Part shown: positions 1 through 12,012 of the stretch, piece after piece
Numbering within the stretch: position 1 is the stretch's first letter
How the letters are laid out: each line of letters starts with the position of its first letter
NCBI RefSeq assembly: GCF_019175385.1
Contig: NC_083339.1
Coordinates: forward strand, 32,083,637-32,147,636
Direction: 5' to 3'
DNA: 64,000 nt
DNA from: Lycium barbarum
Taxonomy: Eukaryota > Streptophyta > Magnoliopsida > Solanales > Solanaceae
Position numbers and translations under genes: made by a program
Notes under the pieces: model-generated
Told to the model about the DNA's origin: nothing
The model's database searches: none
What the model saw: the letters and a program-made list of their open reading frames with translations, nothing else

Positions 1-1791
1 GGGCTGTTCTTGTTGAGTTGAAAGATTAAAAGTGTGGTCTTATGTTCGCATGTTGTTGTTCGTGTTATTGTTGTGTTGTCGTTGATAAGCCTCTAATTTG
101 GAAAAAACAAGTGTACAACGTATCGTATACAAAGCGTATGTTGGTCTGTTTGGTGTATAATCTTAAATATTAGTGATTTGGATTGGAAAAAGGATTAAGA
201 AAGGTTATTGGGTTGTTTGAGTTGTTAATGGGCTGGATCTTAAGGATTTGATATGAATATTTCTATTACTGTTGTTGTTGGTATTGCTGTGATAACAGGA
301 GATTAATTGGATGTTTGGGTTAGGCGAGTTATATAGGGGAAATGCTGCTCGATTTCCGTTAAGTTCTTAACTAAAGAATGATTCCTTTAAGCGATTGGTT
401 GTAGATTTATAAGCTAGAAAGTATAGTTTACTAACGATAGCGTTACTTTCATATTAAATAGGATAAAGGGGAGACGAAGCGAACTTGGTTACGGTCAACC
501 TATAACAGGTATGTAAAGCTAACCCTTCCTTCTTTTTGTCATGATCTTTATGAAACAAGCAGCCGACATATGTATAACTTCAAAGAAATTCCTATTCTTA
601 GACCTACTAGGATGACTAACGTTCTTGATTTCCAGAAGCTATTTCATTGTGTCTTGATACATGTCTATGATTTCTGAAGTTCTATTTGATATGTTCCATC
701 GTGACATTCGAAGGATACTTGATATGACTATTATCTTGATTTCCAAAATATAGTTCGTTTGAATATTCCACTGAGTCTCAGATGTGATTTAGTTTGCATA
801 TGGTTGCTCACTACTCTACTCATGCATGCCTCAATATATCTTTCACCGAGTCCCAGGCCGGGTATTTTTTCGTGCACAGTTTCACTGCATTGTTCACCGA
901 GTCCCTCACTAGAGGGAATGGGAGGGACGGGTACGGTATATATATATATATGATGATGATATGATGATGTGATGATATGATGATATGATTATGGCGCCAA
1001 GGATGACTTTATTCACCGAGTCCCATAATGGGCCGGGTATGATATATGATATTGATATGCATAATTTACATTTCATAAGGCAAATGTATTGGTGTTTTTA
1101 ATGTCAAACTTGTCTCATGTGACCTCTATTTCAGTTATGATCCTCTTTACTGTATCACATGCTTAATATACTCAGTACATATTCCGTACTGACCCCCTTT
1201 CTTCGGGGGGTTGCGTTTCATGCCCGCAGGTACAGATACTCGATCTGGTGATCCTCCAGCTTAGGATTTCTACTCAGTTGTCTTGGAAAGCTCCATTATT
1301 TCGAATCCTAGACTTTTGGTACAGATCTTTCGATGTATATGTATATATGTTTATCCAGGGGTATGGCGGGGCCCTGTCCCGTCATATTTCACCATTGATA
1401 CTCTTAGAGGTCTATAGACATATGTGTGGGTTGTGTATAAGTTAGTTCAGCTGTGTCTATACGATGTGCTATGGATATTGATATGTTGTGGCAGCCTTGT
1501 CAGCTTGCGTATGATATTGATATGTTGCGACAGCCTTGTCGGCTTGCGTATGATATTGATATGTAGTGGCAGCCTTGTCGGCTTGCGTATCATAGTATGT
1601 TCTGATTAGTTGTGACTCCTCAGGAGATAGGTTATTTGAGTATGTATATATATGATGACGTTATGAACCTTTGGAGTTCTTATGCAAGTTGTCATATTGT
1701 TTCATAGATTCGGTTTGACTATACCTAACAGGTACATATGTGAGTGTCCAGCTCGGGCACTAGTTATGGCCAATGGGGTAGGGTCGTGACA
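1..1791 (+). repeat. 5' LTR of element A, first ~629 bp outside window
   Basis: The sequence matches 7006-8805 base for base with scattered changes, and it ends with the shared terminus GGGTCGTGACA just before the primer site. It contains an AT run near 938-950, the paired motif CACCGAGTCCC / TAGAGGG near 895-920, and three ~39-bp repeats carrying GGCAGCCTTGTCGGCTTGCG at about 1474-1590. The short ORFs here are not believable genes. Confidence 0.9.
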
Positions 1792-1795
1792 AAAG

Positions 1796-1807
1796 TGGTA
1801 TCAGAGC
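1796..1807 (+). other. Primer binding site of element A
   Basis: TGGTATCAGAGC begins four bases after the LTR end. This is the usual plant gypsy primer site, complementary to the 3' end of initiator Met-tRNA. Confidence 0.85.
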
Positions 1808-4800
1808 AGTTAATCCTCGGAGTGTCTACAAACCGTGTCTAGTAGAGTCTTATTTATCGGTGTGTTGTGCACCACATCTATAAACAGGAAGCTATTGGAC
1901 AATTAGGATGTTACGTTTCCTTCTTACTCTAGATCGTGCTATAGAGCCAAGAGATAGGAAATGATATCCCTTACATACTGACCATTGATTTCAGCAGGAG
2001 AGTGGTGTCGACAAGAAAAGGTAAATGATGCTACTGGGAGTTACAGAGGTAAGATATTTCATCGAGGTTACGTTATCAGAAATTGTATATACAGAATGGC
2101 AAACTGGCCATCATCAAGGTAAGTTATTGAAGTATAGTAAGAAAGTGGATTGAATGTATATATATTATTGATAAGTTCAAGGTGTGAACAGAAGAAGCTG
2201 AACGAATCAGTAAAAAGATAAGTAAGCAGGGTACGTGTCTGATACGGTATGAATGTTACAGGTATGATTGAAACCTGCAGTTAAAGATCGAAAGGGAAAG
2301 TAAACAGGAAAGTGTAACAGGTACAGTTCGTGTTGGACATACGAGGTAAGTTCATCATTTTCATACTGTTATTGATATGAGGAGCCCCGTACGGCTATGA
2401 TAACATATAATATATACATATATATATATGTTGGCCCTGGGAGGCATTGTTGGTATTCCCTGCGTGCAGGTTTTGAGATAGTAAGAAATACAGAGGAAAC
2501 GCTGCCAAAATGTTCCTAGAAAAAAAAGAGAATGAGATACAAGTTCGTAATATTCCTGAAAGGTCGTGTCAATAGTAATAAGAAGATCTGACTAAGTGAT
2601 GAGTACAACTGATTTCGAGAAATAAAGTTAACGGTTGAATTGATAGTAATAGTAATTATGAGGTCAATATCGATATGGTAAATTTATAATGTTTGACTAA
2701 ATCTTTAAGAGATACCCTCCATGTCATCCGTAAAAATTATATATGAGTAGCAAGTTTGCAATTCCTTTGAATGGACCAGAATACTTTCCAGCCACATTTT
2801 GCCGTAGAAAAAGCTCGTGTTGAAGAGCAAAAACGTCCAACAATTAAGTTTCACTTTTATTTGAAGAGTACAAAGTATACAGCAAATAGTTTATGAACTA
2901 AATAGTTCGTTTTTGATCCAAGAACAAATCTGAAGGTAAACTATGTGATCAATAATTAGGAGTCCCGTGATTCCTGTCGGATTCTAGTTCTTTTTCTTGT
3001 GGTGGTTTTGGAGGATGCTTCATGGTGACGTAATCTTGGAATTGAAGCGTTCTTATGTTCTTGAGGTAACATTTCATCATATCTTTATGTCCTTGAGTTT
3101 ATTAGTTCTTAATCAACTAATTGGAGATGGAATTTGTAGAAGGAAAACTCAAACTTGTGGGCTGTCTTAGATCATGTGTTTCATGCGTTGTTGATGAAAT
3201 GCTAGGATAAATTGGAAAGAGTTTGTGACACTAAGGGATGATGTAGAAAAAGGTGGTAAATCCTAACAGAACGTTTTTATCGAGGTATCGAGTGAACTGA
3301 TAAGTAGGGATAAATTACGACGAGTTTGCATTTAAAAGGAGTAATAGTATGATTGAGATAAAAGTACGGAGGAGGAAGAATTACGACAAAAATGACGGTA
3401 TTGATAAGACAGCTTGTGAGACAGTAAGGATAAGATTGACCAGAAAGGGTGAAAGGTTAAGTACGCCTACTCCACAGAGTGTAATTAAATCATAGTAAGA
3501 ATCGCGAACAAAGATTATGCGATAACGGGAACGAAAGCGAGCACAAAAAAAAAGGGAGTTAATTAAAAGAAGGAAATAAGAAGGAAGTGAGTGAGACAAT
3601 AGTGAAGTAATAGGTTATAACATGTTTGGCCGAGGACACGAGTAATATAAGTGGCGGAACAGTGAAGGATTAAACTAACGAGACGAGCAACGAAGCGGAA
3701 TGAGTGCCAGAAAATGACGGAGATGGTAAGAATAAAGAAGGGACAGACAAAATATGTTTTGAGAATGAGAAAGGGATTATGCAGAAATAGTGTTTTCTGA
3801 AGGATAAAGAGATAGCGTGAGATTCCTCGTGCACAAAATGAAAGATGGACATAGACGGGAGAAATGGTAAGGGAATACTAAAGGAAGCACCTAGATAGAC
3901 AAAATTAATTGAGTATGAGTATATGATAAAAGGGAAATATATGGCTACGAACTTAAAGGTGTAATATGACGACAAGGCGATAAGATATGACTATCATTGA
4001 GACGAACTTGATATGATTTTGAGTAAGTTAGAAGTTAGTGTTGGGTACACAACAAGGGTGATAGAGCATAAGACATAAAGGAGTACTGCGCGTATACGAC
4101 TTCACCTGTGAAATCCTTAAGGGACAGGGACTGTAGGTTGAGGAACAAATGATGTATTGTAAATACATTAGAGGAAACATATGATATAGGTTGGGATATA
4201 GATAATGTTACAAGAGAGCTTTGAACACTTATCATCAGAATATAAGTGCTACCTAATTGAGAATTTGGAACGACTATAAGTACTAATTAATTACTGGTTG
4301 AAGTAAGTGGAATGTGGCCTTGGACGAGTTGCTACATGGGTTGCATTACTTGAGTACAGATGATTAGATGGGATTTGGTACTATACATAGAAGAGTTCTC
4401 ATCAAAGTTAGAGATTATAAAGGAAGGACACAGATATGGCACAGTTGGGATCAAATGAATTTGAGATTGGAAATAGGGACATAAAGCAGAATATAAACAG
4501 ATAATGGTATAAGTACAACCCCAAAGGGGGGAAGCGGGTGAGAGGGAAGTAAGTATAAATGGAAACAATTGACACTATAATATATCTGATATGGATACTC
4601 AAACTTTAAGTGAGATCTCTCGCTGGGACAAGTTAGTAAGATCTGAAAGCCAGCAATGAATGGATAGAAGTCAGGATGATATTTGAGATGGTGCGGAGAA
4701 GCATCTGTAAAGATCTTGGATAATATGACATTAGAAAGTGGATGCTTATAAAAAGGAAGAATACGATAAGAGAATGGTAACGAGTAACTTAACAAATATT

Positions 4801-6340
4801 ATAAGGAATAGCAATGCTATACTGGATTAGAGGTTAAGATGTTGGCAACGGAGTTGTTTGCTAATGATATTGTGACTTATAAGTAGCAAAGAAGAAGGGA
4901 TAGGAAATCTCCTATAGTAGGACATGAGAAAATCAAATGGTGAATAAAGGAAGGGAAAAGAGTATGACAAGATAGACAGCAAGTGAGTTTTAGTACAAAT
5001 AAGATATGTAAAGCAGAATGAACCAGGAGAAGGAAAGACTATGACTAAGCTTGGATGTACTTTGTACAAGTTATACAAGAATAGTTATGCGATCTACGCA
5101 TAGTTGTATGTTAAGAATGAGACCAAGTGAATACTTGATAAGAAGAGTAAGGATTCAATAATAACAATGTGGTTACGATATTTTGGATACATTAGGGAAA
5201 GGTGTAAGATGGTTTGAACCAAGTACCGAAATAGGATTAGTACTGAGGGAAAAAGCCATAGTTGAGCCCCGATATCTACTGAAAGATATAAGAAAAGAAT
5301 GTAAGGTCTGCATAAAGACTAGCAAGACGACGCTAAGGTATTCCTCGAGCTAATTTGAGCGCTTTCACATATTTGCGTAAAGATTGCAACATAATGTGTG
5401 ACAGTAAAACTAAAAGCAAAATCTGGGTAAAGGGGCAATAGAATATGCCTAAAGTATTACAAGTTGGGTTAAGAGAAATTATGAATTAGCATAAGAGAGA
5501 CGATCAGGACGAGCTGATCATATTCGTACAATATGATAGTGAATTTATATGTCAAATCAAGAACTCTATCGGAGTTATACCAGTCGATAATAGACAGATC
5601 ACAGAGCGGCTATGTGATGTTATAAGATGAGGGAACTCTAGCGCTACTTGATAGCCAACCCTAAAGGCCCAGATCAAGAGCTAAAAGCAAAGTGACAGTT
5701 AAAGACCTTTTAAGGAAAGTCGAAAAATGACACATGATGCTGAAGCTTCAAGAATTTGAACTGTAACAGTAGAGCAAAGCAAGGTTATTGGAGTAAAATA
5801 ATGTTACACCCTGGGAAATGTCGTTTTATTCGTGGAGCCTGTGAAGGGTCTACAAGTTACCGGAGGTATGAAATACTCCAAGAATTGTAAAGTCTAATAA
5901 ATCGATGAGGGATGTCTGCGCGTTACAACATCTTATTTAAAGATTAGAAGGTAAAGTGAAGTGAATGATACATCATCTTAAGGGAGTAACTATAGAAAAG
6001 GGAGAGTCAAGTTATGACTAAGAGCACCGTGAATACAAGTACGAATCAATCAGTGACATCACAACTGAACAGTATGCAGACAAGAGAAGGAGTAACATTT
6101 CAACAGAAGAGCTCGCAATACAACTGAAAACCGACTGCGAAATAAAGAGGATAGTAAAGACAACGACGTGGAATAATTACCTCAAGATGCAACATAAAGA
6201 GGAAAATTACGGGAATGGTTACGTAGAGATCTAAAATGCATTATAATAGATTGAAGGAAATCGACCAACGAAAGGGTTATGTGAAAGTATAATTCAATAA
6301 AACAACCTTTAAGGAAGTATTGGGAGCACATGATTAGTTT
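1808..6340 (+). other. Gene-free interior of element A
   Basis: The first ~200 bases are a leader homologous to those of C, D, E and F, including the pre-ATG motif AGATCGTGCTATAGAGC near 1931. After that I see no gag, protease, RT or integrase motif in any frame and no 5S-like segment. From about 2600 to 6000 the sense strand is visibly purine-rich, so the opposite strand carries several pyrimidine-driven ORFs of 60-114 codons (for example 3670-3975 and 4451-4795). These have no recognisable domain and I treat them as by-products of composition. Confidence 0.7.
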
Positions 6341-6376
6341 AACATTCGAGGACGAATGTTCCAAAGGAGGGAAGGA
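6341..6376 (+). other. Palindrome plus polypurine tract of element A
   Basis: AACATTCG-AGGA-CGAATGTT (6341-6360) is a perfect 8-bp inverted repeat. It is followed by a purine run ending GGAGGGAAGGA directly before the 3' LTR start TGTTATATCC. The purine run would prime plus-strand synthesis; the palindrome recurs at the same place in B, C, F and G. Confidence 0.8.
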
Positions 6377-8805
6377 TGTTATATCCTGATTTTCATAATA
6401 CACGATTGCTTGTAAAGTTCCATTAGTGTGGAAATATTAGTGGAGATTAGGGATTAATTAACCATGATTATATTATTAAGTGGGGATTAATGATTAATTA
6501 AGCTAATTAGACCATTAAGCGGGCCCCACAACACATGGCGGAATTTGATTGGTGGTTAATTGAGTGGGACACATGTCAAAAGGGTGGACACGTGTCCCAT
6601 GGAAGGGCTGCCTATATCAGGCTTTATAATGACTATTTACAATTCATTCCAACCTCAATTTGAATTAGAGATAAACAAAATTGAAAGAGAAGAGAGCTTC
6701 CATGCCATGGCAACTCACGACCATGGAAGCAGCTCACGGCCAGCTGCTAAGGTGAACAAAAAAAATTATAATCTCCTAAGGTGTTTTACACATCAATAAG
6801 GCAACCACCTAAGGGTGTCGAAGTGCGGGAAATGGAAGTGGTGCGAATTGAGCAAGTTATTATAGGATATGTCCAAATCAATTCAAGGTAAGATTTCTTC
6901 ATCTTGAAATGTAATTGGAGTTAAAGATGTTGTAATGGAGAGATTAATTTGTGTTATATATTGAATTGTTGAAATATGAATTGGATTAAATGTTCATAAA
7001 GTTGTGGGCTGTTCTTGTTGAGTTGAAAGATTAAAAGCGTGGTCTTGTGTTCGTATGTTGTTGATCGTGTTGTTGTTGTGTTGTCGTTGATATGGGTTTA
7101 ATTTGGAAAAAGAAGAGTATAACGTATCGTATACAAAGCGTATGTTGGTCTGTTTGGTGTATAATCTTAAATATTAGTGATTTGGATTGGAAAAAGGATT
7201 AAGAAAGGTTATTGGGTTGTTTGAGTTGTTTATGGGCTGGATCTTAAGGATTTGATATGAATATTTCTATTACTGTTGTTGTTGGTATTGCTGTGATAAC
7301 AGGAGATTAATTGGAAGTTTGGGTTAGGCGAGTTATATAGGGGAAATGCTGCCCGATTTCCGTTAAGTTCGTAACTAAAAAATGATTCCTATAAGCGATT
7401 GGTTGTAGATTTATAAGCTAGAAAGTATAGTTTACTAACGATAGCGTTACTTTCATATTAAATATGCTAAAGGGGCGACGAAGCGAACTAGGTTACGGTC
7501 AACCCTATAACAGGTATGTAAAGCTAACCCTTCCTTGTTTTTGGCATGATCTTTATGAAACAAGAAGACGACATATGTATAACTTCAAAGAAATTCCTAT
7601 TCATAGAGCTACTAGGATGGCTAACGTTCTTGATTTCCAGAAGCTATTTCATTGTGTCTTGATAGATGTCTATGATTTCTGAAGTTCTATTTGATATGTT
7701 CCATCGTGACATTCGAAGGATACTTGATATGACTATTGTCTTGATTTCCAAAATATAGTTCGTTTGAATATTCCATTGAGTGTCAGATGTGATTTAGTTT
7801 GCATATGGTTGCTCACTACTCTGCTCATGCATGCCTCAATATATCTTTCACCGAGTCCCGGGCCGGGTATGTTTTCGTGCACAGTTTCACTGCATTGTTC
7901 ACCGAGTCCCTCACTAGAGGGACGGGTATGGTATATACATATATACATATATATATATATATATGAAGATGATATGATGATGTGATGATATGATGATATG
8001 ATTATGGCGCCAAGGATGACTTTATTCACCGAGTCCCATAATGGGCCGGGTATGATATATGATATTGATATGCATAATTTACATTTCATAAGGCAAATGT
8101 ATTGGTATTTTGAATGTCATACTTGTCTCCTGTGACCTCTATTTCAGTTATGATCCTCTTTACTGTATCACATGCTTAATATACTCATTACACATTCCGT
8201 ACTGACCCCCTTTCTTCGGGGGGCTGCGTTTCATGCCCGCAGGTACAGATACTCGATCTGGTGATCCTCCAGCTTAGGATTTATACTCAGCTATCTTGGA
8301 AAGCTCCATTGTTCCGGAGCCTAGATTTTTGGTACAGATCTTTCGATGTAATATGTATATATGTTTATCCAGGGGTACGGCGGGGCCATGTCCCGTCATA
8401 TTTCACCATTGATGCTCTTAGATGTTTGTAGACATATGTGTGGGTTGTGTATAAGTTGGTTCAGCTGTGTCTATACGACGTGCTATGGATATTGATATGT
8501 TGTGGCAGCCTTGTCGGCTTGTGTATGATATTGATATATTGCGACAGCCTTGTCGGTTTGCGTATGATATTGATATGTAGTGGCAGCCTTGTCGGCTTGC
8601 GTATCATAGTATGTTCTGATTAGTTATGACTCCTCAGGAGACAGGTTATTTGAGTATGTAGATATATGATGACGTTATGAACCTTTGGAGTTCTTATGCA
8701 AGTTTCCATATTGTTTCATAGACTCGGTTTGACTATACCTAACAGGTATGTATGTGAGTGTCCAGCTCGGGCACTAGTCATGGCCCATGAGGTTGGGTCG
8801 TGACA
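6377..8805 (+). repeat. 3' LTR of element A (2429 bp)
   Basis: It starts TGTTATATCC and ends GGGTCGTGACA, giving TG...CA ends. It carries the same internal blocks as the 5' copy, including three ~39-bp repeats at about 8486-8608. Sequence divergence from the 5' copy is visible, so this is not a very recent insertion. Confidence 0.9.
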
Positions 8806-11305
8806 CAAGATATGGCCACTATGAATTCCGGGTGATGTCGTTTGGGTTGACCAATGCTCCGGCCGTGTTTATGAATTTGATGAATAACATATTCAGGCCA
8901 CTCTTGGATTTATTTGTGATAGTAGTCATTGATGATATTCTGGTGTATTCTCGCACAAAATCAGAACATGCAGATCACTTGCGTATTGTACTTGGAATTC
9001 TTCGAGCTCGAGAACTATATTCAAAATTTTCAAAATGCAAGTTTTGGCTGAATTCCGTAACATTTCTGGGCCATGTCATTTCAGATGACGGTATTCGAGT
9101 TGATACTCAGAAAATTGAAGTGGTAAAGAGTTGGCCAAGGCCTACGACGCCTACCGAAGTTCGTAGTTTTCTGGGATTGGCAGGTTATTACAGAAGATTC
9201 GTAGGGGGCTTCTCATCTATTTCAGCTCCATTGACGAAGCTAACCCAGAAGATAGATATATTTTAATGGAATGATGCTTGTGAACGTAGCTTCCAAGAGT
9301 TGAAAGACAGATTAACCTCAGCTCCACTCTTAACACTTCCAGAAGGGTCAGATGGCTATGTGGTATAGTGTGATGCTTCCGGTGATGGGTTAGGATGTGT
9401 GTTAATGCATCATGGTAGAGTTATTGCTTATGCTTCGAGACAACTGTGGAAGCATGAAAAGAACTATCCAACTCATGACCTCGAATTAGCTGCAGTTATT
9501 CATGCATTAAAGATATGGAGACATTACTTATATGGCGTACATCCTGATATCTATTTAGACCACAAGAGCCTCCAATACATTTTCAAGCAGAAGGAGTTAA
9601 ACCTGCGGCAGAGGCGGTGGTTAGAATTGTTGAAAGATTATGATGTGAATATTTTGTACCATCCTGGATAAGCAAATGTAGTAGTTGATGCACTTAGCCG
9701 CCGATCAATGGGCAGTTTATGTGAAGTTCCTCCGGAAGGGAAAGAAATGATTCATAAGCTTTACTAGCTAGCTAATCTTGGAGTGCGTGTAATTGAGTCA
9801 GGTAGTGCAGGGATTAGTATTAATGATCCCATAATTTCGTCTCTGAATGTGGAAGTGAAAGAGAGTCAGTATGAAGATCCGCAGTTGAGCCACTATAGCG
9901 ACGCATTTCACGAAAAAGAGAGATCTCCATTTAAAACTTCGATGGATGAGACCCTTAGATACCATGGCAGGATATGTGTTCCGAATGTTGCAGAATTGCG
10001 CTGACGAATTCTGGAAGAAGCCCATTATTTTCGGTATTCTATTCACCCAGGTATAACAAAAATGTACCACAATCTCAAATCGATATATTGGTGGGATGGC
10101 ATGAAGAGAGACATAGCAGAATTCGTAGCCCAATGTCCAAATTGACAACAAGTAAAGATCGAACATCAGAAGCCAGGAGGGTTATTGCAAGCGATGGAAA
10201 TTCCTACGTGGAAATGGGAAATTATCAATATGGATTTTATTATAGGATTACCCCATTCCCGAGGCAAGTGTGATTCTATATGGGTAATCGTAGACAGATT
10301 AACAAAGGCATCTCATTTTCGTCCAGTCAGGACCATATACATAGTAGGAGATTATGTGAGCTTGTATCTTAAGGAAATTGTGCGACTTCATGGTGTTCCA
10401 CTATCCATTATTACAGATAGAGGAGAACAGTTTACAGCCAAGTTCTGGAAGTCCTTTCAAGAAGGTCTAGGTACCCAGGTGAAGCTTAGTACAGCATTCC
10501 ATCCGCAAACTGATGGGCAAGCCGAACGTACCATTTAGACCTTGGAGGATATGCTCCGAGCATGTGTGCTGGATTTCGGTTGTAGTTGGGATGATCACCT
10601 ACCCCTTATTGAGTTTGCATATAACAATAGCTACCATTCAAGTATTCAAATGGCCCCATATGAAGCTTTATATGGAAGAAAGTTTAGGTCCTCAATTGGA
10701 TGGTTCGAAGTAGGGGAAGTACAGTTAATAGGCCCTGAATTGGTTCAGCAAGTGGTAGAAAAAGTCAAGGTGATCCGAGATCGATTGCTGACAGCCCAGA
10801 GTCACCAAAAGTCTTACGCGGACAACCGCCGGTGAGACTTGGAATTTCAGGTTGATGATTGGGTGTTTTTGAAGGTATCACCAATGAAGGGAGTGAAGAG
10901 ATTTGGCAAGAACGGGAAATTGAGTCCCCGCTACATTGGTCCCTATAAATTATCCGTAAGGTGGGCCAAGTAGCCTATGAATTGGACTTGCCTTCAGATC
11001 TTGAACCAGTCCACCCAGTTTTTCATGTCTCAATGCTCCGCAAGTGTGTTGGAGATCCCAAGAGAATTGTTCCAATAGATGATGTACAAGTGACAACAAA
11101 GTTAGTATATGAAGAAGTACCCATTGCCATCTTAGACAGGCAAGTACGAAGACTTCGAAACAAGGGAGTGGTTTCAGTTAAGGTCTTATGGCGGAATAAC
11201 AATCGAGAAGAGATGACTTGGGAAGCGGAAGAGAAAATGAAATGCAAGTATCCACACTTATTCCGACCCCCGGGACAGGTTCGAGATGAAATGCCAACAA
11301 TATAA
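8806..11305 (+). pseudogene. pol: B pol pseudogene: RT, RNase H, integrase, chromodomain-like tail
   Basis: Reading through in-frame stops gives, in order: RT from TRYGHYEF through the catalytic core [10 protein letters not shown] (about 8930-8950); RNase H with [16 protein letters not shown] and DHKSLQ (about 9370-9580); an integrase zinc-binding region near 10010-10150 with the second CxxC cysteine replaced by a stop; the integrase core with NMDFI, TDRGEQF and GQAERTI as the D, D, E positions (about 10230-10535); and a C-terminal domain with HPVFHVSMLRK, then LWRN and MTWEAEEK typical of plant chromoviral chromodomains. Stops occur at about 9264, 9366, 9669, 9764, 10003, 10143, 10536 and 10833, with a frameshift near 10950. 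A's insertion removes the 5' side. It cannot make a working protein. Confidence 0.9.
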
Positions 11306-11573
11306 GGTATGTATGCAGTAAATGAAGTGTAATAATTAGAGTATCTGAACACCCCTATTTCCATCACTACTCTAATATTATATCCCCCATCTTCGGGAGC
11401 ATTCGTAAGTACTTCTTAGAGTTTTATTGTGTTGTAGCCTTATGAGGCAGAATTATTATGGGTTGTTGTGACAGAACGGTAGCGCCATATTAAAGGGGAA
11501 ACTCTGGCGAAATTTTTGTAGAATTCCCGAGTACCAAACATTCGAGGACGAATGTTCCAAAACGGGGGGAGAA
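11306..11573 (+). other. B 3' untranslated region, palindrome and polypurine tract
   Basis: The pol stop at 11303-11305 is followed by ~230 noncoding bases. The palindrome AACATTCG-AGGA-CGAATGTT lies at 11537-11556, and a purine run AACGGGGGGAGAA ends just before the LTR start. Confidence 0.75.
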
Positions 11574-12005
11574 TGATATACCTCGAAACTTTGGGTTGGT
11601 GAGAAGTGAAGGGACTAACGTAAGTTAAGGTGTACATGATGTCCCTACAAGTAAGAAGGGATACTTAATAATTCTAATTAAGATTCCAAAGAAGTTAAAG
11701 GCCAGGGAGAAAAGTTCGTTAAATGAAACTTCCCCGCAATTCCGCGAAAGGGGGGTTTGACGGTCATTCTTTGTACCGTCGGACGGGTCAACGCTTCGTC
11801 GTTTGTGTCGTAGAATTGAGCTAGAGCAAAGACCATTCGATGAACAGGTCGACACTCTGTTGGTCAGTTCGACGAACCATCCTTCTCACCGTAGAATGAA
11901 AGGAAACGACAGATTGCTCACAGGAAATTTAACGACTTCGACGATCAAATCGACGCCCCGTCGATCGTACCGTATATCTAAGTCGAGACTGATTTTGAGA
12001 ATTAA

Positions 12006-12012
12006 TATAAAG
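12006..12012 (+). promoter_or_regulatory. Candidate TATA box of B LTR
   Basis: TATAAAG followed by a pyrimidine-rich stretch (CCCCTCCTTC) is the expected form of an LTR core promoter. It lies about 430 bp into the LTR. This rests on the motif alone. Confidence 0.45.

Larger units (their letters stand above)
1..8805 (+). mobile_element. Element A: LARD-like non-autonomous Ty3/gypsy retrotransposon, 5' end outside window
   Basis: Two directly repeated LTRs (1-1791, and 6377-8805) flank an interior of about 4.6 kb that starts with a Met-tRNA-type primer site and ends with a polypurine tract. The interior has no ORF that resembles gag or pol, so the element must have depended on proteins from another element. 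The leader after the primer site is clearly related to those of C, D, E and F. The element lies in the reverse transcriptase gene of B: the sequence at 8806 resumes B coding in the TRYGHYEF motif. The predicted target duplication on the right is CAAGA (8806-8810); its left copy would lie before base 1. Large, gene-free, long-LTR elements of this kind are known as LARDs. Confidence 0.85.

Noticed and set aside
759..953. ORFs repeated in the A-type LTRs (MNIPLS..., MLTTLLVHAS...)
   Set aside because: They translate LTR repeats (CACCGAGTCCC blocks) and shift or stop between copies.
3381..5078. Several minus-strand ORFs of 64-114 codons inside element A
   Set aside because: They arise from a pyrimidine-rich strand, overlap each other, lack any domain and lie antisense to the element's transcript.
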